Program-made: the position numbers and the translations under genes
The notes under the pieces: model-generated
Databases searched by the model: none
Told to the model about the DNA's origin: nothing
Seen by the model: the letters and a program-made list of their open reading frames with translations, nothing else
Assembly: GCA_003978105.1 (NCBI GenBank)
Contig: QOAO01000010.1
Coordinates: 1-64,000 of the forward strand
Direction of reading: 5' to 3'
Origin: Thermovibrio sp.
Lineage (GTDB): Bacteria > Aquificota > Desulfurobacteriia > Desulfurobacteriales > Desulfurobacteriaceae
DNA length: 64,000 nucleotides
Part shown: positions 58,756-64,000 of the stretch, one piece after another
Layout of the letters: each line of letters starts with the position of its first letter
How positions within the stretch are numbered: the first letter of the stretch is position 1

Positions 58756-59613
58756 ATGAAGGAGTATGCATTCTATCCAGGATGTGCGGCAAAGGGGGCC
58801 TCTAAGGAACTCTACGAGTCAACTGTAGCAGTTTCAAATAAACTCGGTTTAAAACTTAGAGAGCTTCCTCAGTTTAGCTGCTGTGGTGCTGGAGTTCTTG
58901 AGGAGGTAAAGGAAGCCGTTGATTTAGTAGTCAATGCCAGAAACATTGCCTATGCGGAGAGGGAAAATTTAGACATCGTAACAGTTTGTAGCACATGCCT
59001 TTTGGTTTTGAAGAAGACGAAGTACCTACTTGATAACGATAGGAAACTGAGGAAGGAGGTAAACGAGCTCCTTTCTGAAGTAGGACTTGAGTATAGAGGA
59101 ACGAGCCAAATTAAACACTTTCACTGGGTCTTACTTGATGAGTTTGGGGAGGAGGGATTAAGGAGAAGGGTAGAAAAACCCCTTTCAGGATTAAAGGTCT
59201 ATCCCTACTACGGATGTCATACCGTTAGGCCCTACGATATTTTGGGTTTTGAACCATCAGAGAATCCTAATTCTTTGGAAAGGATTATAAGAGCTCTCGG
59301 AGCAGAACCTGTATCCGGAAGGAGAAACTTAGAGTGTTGCGGATTTCACGCCTTCTGGCCGGCTCCAAAAATGAGCATGAAACTAACGGGGCTAAATCTT
59401 AAGGATGCTAAAGACTTTGGCGCCGATTGTATTACAACTCCATGTCCTCTATGTCACATGAACTTAGATGCAAACCAAAAGAGAGCTCTTAGTGAAATTG
59501 GAGAAAACTTCCAGATTCCCGTTCTCCACTTACCTCAGTTGGTTGGAATTGCCCTGGGAATTGAGCCTAAGAAATTGGGACTTCACAGAAATATCATTCC
59601 TGTTAACTGCTAA
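58756..59613 (+). CDS. CCG-domain (HdrB/SdhE-like) subunit of Frd module B
   Basis: A 285-residue paralogue of the module A CCG protein, with both motifs intact: C10, C42-C43-G, C78, C81 and C154, C194-C195-G, C230, C233. Positions are identical to module A, although the sequences differ widely between them. It presumably passes electrons between FrdB and an unknown donor or acceptor such as a quinone or thiol pair. It is the last gene of its transcript, which ends at a hairpin. Confidence 0.9.
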   Translation: MKEYAFYPGCAAKGASKELYESTVAVSNKLGLKLRELPQFSCCGAGVLEEVKEAVDLVVNARNIAYAERENLDIVTVCSTCLLVLKKTKYLLDNDRKLRKEVNELLSEVGLEYRGTSQIKHFHWVLLDEFGEEGLRRRVEKPLSGLKVYPYYGCHTVRPYDILGFEPSENPNSLERIIRALGAEPVSGRRNLECCGFHAFWPAPKMSMKLTGLNLKDAKDFGADCITTPCPLCHMNLDANQKRALSEIGENFQIPVLHLPQLVGIALGIEPKKLGLHRNIIPVNC

Positions 59614-59614
59614 T

Positions 59615-59632
59615 GGAGGGATTTTTCCCTCC
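59615..59632 (+). terminator. hairpin terminator after Frd module B
   Basis: GGAGGGA and TCCCTCC pair around a TTTT loop, starting two bases after the stop codon. Only a weak CCTTTCC follows instead of a clean T-run, so efficiency is unsure. Confidence 0.55.
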
Positions 59633-59677
59633 CCTTTCCAATATAATTTCCTCAAAATGTAAATGCCGGAGGATAGA

Positions 59678-61342
59678 ATGGTTATTCTCCTCTTTCTAAC
59701 AGCTGCCGTTATATTTGCAGTTGCTTATATAACCTACGGTAGATTTTTGAGGGACGGAGTTTTTAAACTGAAAAAGGAGAATAAAACTCCTGCCCATGAA
59801 TTTAGAGACGGAGTTGATTACGTTCCAGCTCCAGCCCCCGTCCTCTTGGGACATCACTTTTCCTCAATTGCAGGAGCAGGTCCCATCGTTGGTCCTATAA
59901 CTGCAGCATCGTCCTGGGGGTGGTTACCTGCCTATCTATGGGTTCTCATAGGAAACATCTTTATTGGCGGCGTTCACGATATGAGCTCCTTAGTTGCATC
60001 AATAAGGAACAGGGCAAAGTCAATTGCAGAAATAGGGGGAATGTACCTGTCAAAGAGGGCTGGATTCCTTTTTAAGCTCTTTATCTGGCTTGCACTCCTC
60101 TACGTCGTTGCCGTCTTTATAAACGTGGCTCAGATAACGTTTAACGCAAAGGTTCCCTTGGTTGAGGGTGGAAAAGTTGTAGAGCTCCTTCCTATAGGTG
60201 GAGGTGTAGCAACATCGGCACTAATCTACATAGTCCTTGCCGTTATTTTCGGGATTTTAATCTATAGGTTCAATCTATCCTTAAAAGTAACAACTACAGT
60301 TTTTGTCATTTTAGTCTATCTGGCAGTCTACGTTGGACAGCTCTTTCCGATTAACCTCCCTCCCAACGTTTGGAATGTAGTTTTACTCATATACGTTGCC
60401 GTTGCATCGGTTACTCCAGTCTGGATTCTACTCCAGCCGAGGGACTATCTATCAAGTTTTCTCCTCTACGGAGCTCTAATCGGAGCTGGCCTCGGTATCC
60501 TCCTATCCTTTGGAAAGTTTCAGCCCCACATTCCGGCCTTTTTGGGCTTTAACAGCGACATTGGTCCACTCTTTCCGCTTCTCTTTGTAGTCATTGCCTG
60601 CGGCTCAATTTCAGGGTTCCACTCGCTGGTCTCATCAGGAACAACCTCCAAGCAGCTAAACAGCGAGTCCGATGCCCTAACGGTTGGTTACGGAGCAATG
60701 CTCTTAGAGGGAATTGTTGCAGTAATGTCTGTTATCTTCGTTCTAATTCTTACCGTTCCGGAGTTTCACATTCTGAAGAAGAACGTTGCAGCAATCTACG
60801 GAACGGGTGTTGGAAGGTTCATGTCAATTCTCGGAATTCCTGAAAACATAGGTGTAGCATTTGGAATGCTTGCCCTCTCATCCTTCATCCTAACAAGTAC
60901 GGACACGGGAACGAGGCTTGCCCGCTACGTTTTTACGGAGCTAACGGGAGTGACGAACAGATTTGTTGCAACGGGCGTTTCACTCATCATTCCTGCGGTT
61001 TTAGTTTTCTTAAAGTACAAAGACCCTGCTACGGGGAAGGTTCTTCCCGTCTGGAAGGCTCTCTGGCCTGTGTTTGGAGCCACAAACCAGCTCATAGCGG
61101 CACTTTCCCTGTTTGTCGTTATGGTTTGGATGATTAAAACTGGAAAGGGAAAGTACTGGTTTGTTACAGGAATTCCTTCGCTCTTCATGGCAGTTATAAC
61201 GCTCTGGGCTCTAATCATGCTCTTTCTAAAGTGGAAGTTCACGGTAATAGGAGTTACAGCCCTCGTTCAGGTTTTCTTGGCCCTCTGGATTTTCTACGAG
61301 GGCTTCTTGGCACTTAAAAAACTTAGAGAGGAGACCTCCTAA
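59678..61342 (+). CDS. carbon starvation protein CstA family permease
   Basis: A 554-residue polytopic membrane protein of the CstA family (E. coli CstA and BtsT import peptides or pyruvate). Family stretches are VAYITYGRFL, LLGHHFSSIAGAGPIVGPI, GGVHDMSSLVASIRNRAKSI, ... GFHSLVSSGTTSKQ and WPVFGATNQLIAALSL. It is shorter than E. coli CstA (about 700). The ATG at 59678 follows GGAGG by five bases. A TATAAT lies at 59642-59647 but lacks a -35. It overlaps the DUF3343 gene by one base. Confidence 0.92.
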   Translation: MVILLFLTAAVIFAVAYITYGRFLRDGVFKLKKENKTPAHEFRDGVDYVPAPAPVLLGHHFSSIAGAGPIVGPITAASSWGWLPAYLWVLIGNIFIGGVHDMSSLVASIRNRAKSIAEIGGMYLSKRAGFLFKLFIWLALLYVVAVFINVAQITFNAKVPLVEGGKVVELLPIGGGVATSALIYIVLAVIFGILIYRFNLSLKVTTTVFVILVYLAVYVGQLFPINLPPNVWNVVLLIYVAVASVTPVWILLQPRDYLSSFLLYGALIGAGLGILLSFGKFQPHIPAFLGFNSDIGPLFPLLFVVIACGSISGFHSLVSSGTTSKQLNSESDALTVGYGAMLLEGIVAVMSVIFVLILTVPEFHILKKNVAAIYGTGVGRFMSILGIPENIGVAFGMLALSSFILTSTDTGTRLARYVFTELTGVTNRFVATGVSLIIPAVLVFLKYKDPATGKVLPVWKALWPVFGATNQLIAALSLFVVMVWMIKTGKGKYWFVTGIPSLFMAVITLWALIMLFLKWKFTVIGVTALVQVFLALWIFYEGFLALKKLREETS

Positions 61343-61686
61343 TGGCAGAGGCTAAAAGTTTAAGTGAAAAAGTCTTTTTCATTGCAACTGGAGTCAGACT
61401 CCATGTAAAGGAGTACTTTTTGAGAGCTACCGGACTTTTCAAAAAGTACAAATACTGTATTTCCTTTCCCTCAATCCCTGAGGGTCTAAAGGCAGAAAAG
61501 CACTTAAAAGAGTTTAAGGCCGTATCAATTCCAATTCCAAACGAGATTTTTGAAGGTTGTGGAGTAGGCATTTTGGTTAGGGAGGAAGACCTTGAAAATC
61601 TGTTAAAACACTTGAAGGAAAAGGGAATTTTAGTTTCCGGTGTATTTAAGAGGGAGGGAGAAAAATTTGTTGAGGTGAAGCGTTGA
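61342..61686 (+). CDS. DUF3343-like putative sulfur/selenium carrier
   Basis: The 114-residue protein resembles the DUF3343 group: AEKHLKEFKAVSIPIPNEIFEGCGVGILVREEDLENLL, with one conserved Cys in GCG after the Pro-rich strand. Relatives are proposed to carry persulfide or selenium and often occur with selenium genes. The N-terminal 40 residues are longer than usual and contain KSLSEKVFFIATGVRLHVKEYF. It overlaps cstA (TAATG) and gpsA (4 bases). The assignment is moderate. Confidence 0.6.
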   Translation: MAEAKSLSEKVFFIATGVRLHVKEYFLRATGLFKKYKYCISFPSIPEGLKAEKHLKEFKAVSIPIPNEIFEGCGVGILVREEDLENLLKHLKEKGILVSGVFKREGEKFVEVKR

Positions 61687-62660
61687 AAATAGCAGTTTTG
61701 GGCTCTGGGAGCTGGGGTTCTGCACTTTCTATCCACTTTGGAAGAAACGGATTTGACGTTGTTCAGTGGTGCAGAGAGAGGGAGGTTTCTGAGGAAATTA
61801 ACTCCTTTAGGGAGAATAGAACCTTTCTCCCGGGATTTAAGTATCCGGAGAATGTAAGGGCAACTTCCTCCGTTGAAAGAGCATTAGAGGGTGTGGAGAT
61901 TGTTTTCTCTGTAATACCAACTCAATTTACAGCTTCTTTCTGGAGGGAAAAGAGGAAACCCCTATCAGAAAAACTGCTAATCTGTGCAAGTAAGGGAATT
62001 GACATTGAGAATTTAAAGACGCTTTCGGAGCTCTACGGGGAGATATTCGGCTCCTTGGAAAACTACTACGTCCTATCTGGGCCTACCTTTGCAAAAGAGA
62101 TTGCTTCTGGACTTCCCGCTGCAGCAGTTGTATCAAATGAAAATTTGGAGAGGGCTCTAAAGCTCGTTAAGCTCCTGAACACTCCATCGTTCAGGCTCTA
62201 CGCATCAAGTGATGTTAAGGGGGTGGAGTTGGGGGGAGCTCTCAAAAACGTTATTGCAATTGCAACGGGAATTTCCGACGGAATGGGGTTTGGGAACAAC
62301 GCAAGGGCGGCATTGATAACGAGAGGACTCCACGAAATTAAGAGATTGGGAAGGGCTTTAGGGGCCAGAGAGGAGACCTTTTATGGCCTTTCGGGAGTCG
62401 GTGACCTTGTTCTAACCTGTACAGGGGACCTTTCAAGAAACAGACAGTTTGGAATCTCAATAGCCAAAGGAGATAGGAGGGAAGGGAACTTTGTCGTTGA
62501 GGGTGTTTACACAGTAAAGGCCGTTCATGAGCTATCCAAGAGGTTAAAGGTTGAGATGCCAATCTCTGGGGCCGTATATAGAATTATCTATGATGGAGTG
62601 GAGCCGAAGGAGATAATAGGGGAGCTCCTCTCAAGACCTGTAAAGGAGGAAAGCAGTTAA
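61683..62660 (+). CDS. gpsA: glycerol-3-phosphate dehydrogenase [NAD(P)+]
   Basis: GpsA reduces dihydroxyacetone phosphate to sn-glycerol 3-phosphate for phospholipids. The 325-residue protein has KIAVLGSGSWGSALSIHFG, VFSVIPTQF, LSGPTFAKEIASGLPAA and the C-terminal GVELGGALKNVIAIATGISDGMGFGNNARAALITRGL; GLSGVGDLVLTCTGDLSRNR completes it. TTG start, overlapping the DUF3343 gene. The following gene overlaps by one base. Confidence 0.97.
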   Translation: MKIAVLGSGSWGSALSIHFGRNGFDVVQWCREREVSEEINSFRENRTFLPGFKYPENVRATSSVERALEGVEIVFSVIPTQFTASFWREKRKPLSEKLLICASKGIDIENLKTLSELYGEIFGSLENYYVLSGPTFAKEIASGLPAAAVVSNENLERALKLVKLLNTPSFRLYASSDVKGVELGGALKNVIAIATGISDGMGFGNNARAALITRGLHEIKRLGRALGAREETFYGLSGVGDLVLTCTGDLSRNRQFGISIAKGDRREGNFVVEGVYTVKAVHELSKRLKVEMPISGAVYRIIYDGVEPKEIIGELLSRPVKEESS

Positions 62661-63130
62661 TGGGATGTTGCAATTTTGGAAGGGAAGATGAGGGATTTCC
62701 GTTTGAAAAAGAGGCAGAGAAACTAATAGAGGGAATAAATCCTCAGTGGAAGTTAAATAGAACGTTCAGAGTAAGAACAAAAAAGGAGGAAATCAGGAGG
62801 AAGCTTGAATCTGTAAGGAATGCACTTATAGGCTTTCCAGAAGAGGGGAAAATCAGCTATCTAATATCGCTAATAGAAAGACCTATTCCGGAGGGGAGTA
62901 GGGATAATTTTTTCTTTATAGTTAATAGATACCTCATTCCCTTTTTAAACAGACTGGTTTTTTACAGGGTTAACGAGCCGGAAGGGGCTGAAGAGCTTAA
63001 GTTAATAATCGAGGAAATTTTTAAAGAGGTTTCAACCTTTAAAAAGAGATTGAGGGAAAAGGAAATAGAATCTGCATTGGATGTACTGATTGGAGCTCTA
63101 TACCAGCAGCTGGAGGAGGGAAATGATTGA
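62660..63130 (+). CDS. uncharacterised 156-residue protein upstream of phoU
   Basis: I do not recognise a family. The protein starts MGCCNFGREDEGFPFEKEAE, with a Cys pair, then is mostly helical and highly charged (KKEEIRRKLESVRNALIG; EELKLIIEEIFKEVSTFKKRL). No membrane segment or signal is visible. It overlaps gpsA by one base and phoU by eight, so it is translated in the same operon. An adaptor or regulatory role for PhoU is only a guess. Confidence 0.75.
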   Translation: MGCCNFGREDEGFPFEKEAEKLIEGINPQWKLNRTFRVRTKKEEIRRKLESVRNALIGFPEEGKISYLISLIERPIPEGSRDNFFFIVNRYLIPFLNRLVFYRVNEPEGAEELKLIIEEIFKEVSTFKKRLREKEIESALDVLIGALYQQLEEGND

Positions 63131-63833
63131 AAAGTACGTTTTAGACCTTGATGAGCTTAAGAAGAGTTTTATTGAAATGGCAGATATGTCTAAAAAGATA
63201 ATAAACGATGCCATGGAATCCCTCATGGAGAGGGATAAGGAGAGGGCAAAAGCCACGTACCAGTACGATAGACTCATCGACCTTAAGGAACTTGAGATTG
63301 AGGAAAGGTGCATAAGAATTCTTGCCCTCTATTCCCCCGAAGCTGCAGATTTGAGATTGGTCGTTTCCATTCTAAAGAGCATAGTTGACCTTGAAAGAAT
63401 AGGTGACCTAGCAAGGGATATATGTGAAACGGCAATTAGACTTTCAGAGGTTCCACCAATAAAGCCCTACGTTGACCTTCCGAGGATGCTTAAAATCGTT
63501 TCAGACATGCTGAAGGACTCAGTAATGTCCCTTTTAAGGGGTGATGTTGAGCTTGCAAAGGAGGTTATTGACAGGGACGATATTGTCGACAGCTTCTACG
63601 AAAGGCTCTTCGATGAACTTGTTGAAATTTCTCAGAAAAATCCTAAAAACGGGGCAGTTGCAGTCAGACTGATACTCGTAATCAAGTCCTTGGAAAGGGT
63701 AGGGGACCACGCAACAAACATTGCAGAGTACGCAATTTACTACAAAACGGGGGACGTTGTTAAGCACAAAAAGGCTCAGGAGTACCTGAAAAAACTCAAA
63801 GAGAAGGAGAAGAATGAGAATAGAGGAGATTAA
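63123..63833 (+). CDS. phoU: phosphate transport system regulator PhoU
   Basis: The 236-residue all-helical protein contains the two PhoU repeats (about 10-100 and 112-205), with the E/D-rich metal motifs LIDLKELEIEERCIRILALYSP and LRLVVSILKSIVDLERIGDLARDI and their repeats in RLILVIKSLERVGDHATNIAEYAIY. PhoU links Pst uptake to PhoR signalling; neither is adjacent, though an unlinked PAS-histidine kinase lies at 35460. The ATG at 63123 follows GGAGGAGGG. Confidence 0.95.
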   Translation: MIEKYVLDLDELKKSFIEMADMSKKIINDAMESLMERDKERAKATYQYDRLIDLKELEIEERCIRILALYSPEAADLRLVVSILKSIVDLERIGDLARDICETAIRLSEVPPIKPYVDLPRMLKIVSDMLKDSVMSLLRGDVELAKEVIDRDDIVDSFYERLFDELVEISQKNPKNGAVAVRLILVIKSLERVGDHATNIAEYAIYYKTGDVVKHKKAQEYLKKLKEKEKNENRGD

Positions 63834-64000
63834 ACCTCCAAAGAGCGATGCTCCAAGAATATTAATTTTACTTATCCTAATAATCCTAATTGGTATTGCC
63901 TTCTTTCAATCTGTTAAGGTTATAGAGACCGGTGAAGTAGGTGTAAGGTTAAGGCTTGGAAAAATTGATAGAGAGGAGCTCTACCCGGGCGTCCACTTCC
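63814..64000 (+). CDS. SPFH/band 7 membrane protein (HflK/HflC-like), 5' part
   Basis: At least 62 codons are visible before the window ends. MRIEEIKPPKSDAPR precedes a membrane segment (ILILLILIILIGIAFF), then SVKVIETGEVGVRLRLGKIDREELYPGVHF, the start of a band 7 domain (VGVRLRLGK...L.PGVHF is diagnostic). It could be HflK/HflC or a prohibitin-like protein. AAGGAG precedes the ATG, which lies inside the 3' end of phoU. Confidence 0.85.
   Translation, partial: MRIEEIKPPKSDAPRILILLILIILIGIAFFQSVKVIETGEVGVRLRLGKIDREELYPGVHF

Overview
The window reads as a compact chromosomal segment from a thermophilic, anaerobic, autotrophic bacterium, most likely of the Aquificota and within it the Desulfurobacteriaceae (Desulfurobacterium/Thermovibrio type). 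This placement is an inference. It rests on Lys/Glu-rich proteins, AGA/AGG-dominated arginine codons, strong GGAGG ribosome sites, many TTG/GTG starts, chains of overlapping genes, a Gram-negative envelope set (LpxD, Skp, BamA), a tungstate/molybdate importer, and membrane-anchor-free fumarate reductases carrying a CCG-domain subunit. No rRNA or other taxonomic marker is present.

Layout. 1-196: a minus-strand tRNA cluster (partial Ser, Lys, Ser) driven by a near-consensus promoter lying next to a decayed transposase. 586-14527: a plus-strand run with a Cys-type formate dehydrogenase, rsmA, a small unknown gene, pheST-zapA-fthC, rny-selB, an AEC permease, a SIMPL-like lipid-free exported protein and bioA. 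14524-19673: mostly minus strand, with two Usp proteins, a PP-loop/NFACT-R protein, lepA and thiD; hpf is plus. 19731-30306: a long plus-strand run with argS, a SPOR protein, a TatD-radical SAM fusion, nikR, yebC, a LysM transglycosylase, trmI, an ExbB-like protein, xth, dapD and metG. 30334-36629: a minus-strand envelope operon of a histidine kinase, bamA, skp, lpxD and ahcY. 36708-49747: gap, then cvpA/nadC on the minus strand, then a plus run with pgsA, an AI-2E permease, coaE, ymdB, folD, ferredoxin, DUF4149, lapA, rqcP, acyl-CoA synthetase, dapF, family-4 UDG, nth, moeA and mobB. 49722-52139: wtpCBA on the minus strand. 52183-59613: two divergent three-gene Frd/Sdh modules. 59678-64000: cstA, a DUF3343 protein, gpsA, an unknown gene, phoU and a truncated SPFH/HflK-like gene.

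How the genes fit together. Formate dehydrogenase, FolD, 5-formyl-THF cyclo-ligase, a ferredoxin, the Mo/W importer and MoeA/MobB form a C1/molybdopterin theme. The two Frd modules point to fumarate/succinate chemistry, probably in a reductive TCA cycle. SelB and the DUF3343 protein imply a selenium economy, although the formate dehydrogenase here uses cysteine.

The most striking feature is the pair of divergent fumarate reductase/succinate dehydrogenase modules (FrdA, FrdB, CCG-protein in each). Their CCG subunits have the same cysteine positions, and both FrdB subunits carry an extra cysteine at the third iron-sulfur centre.
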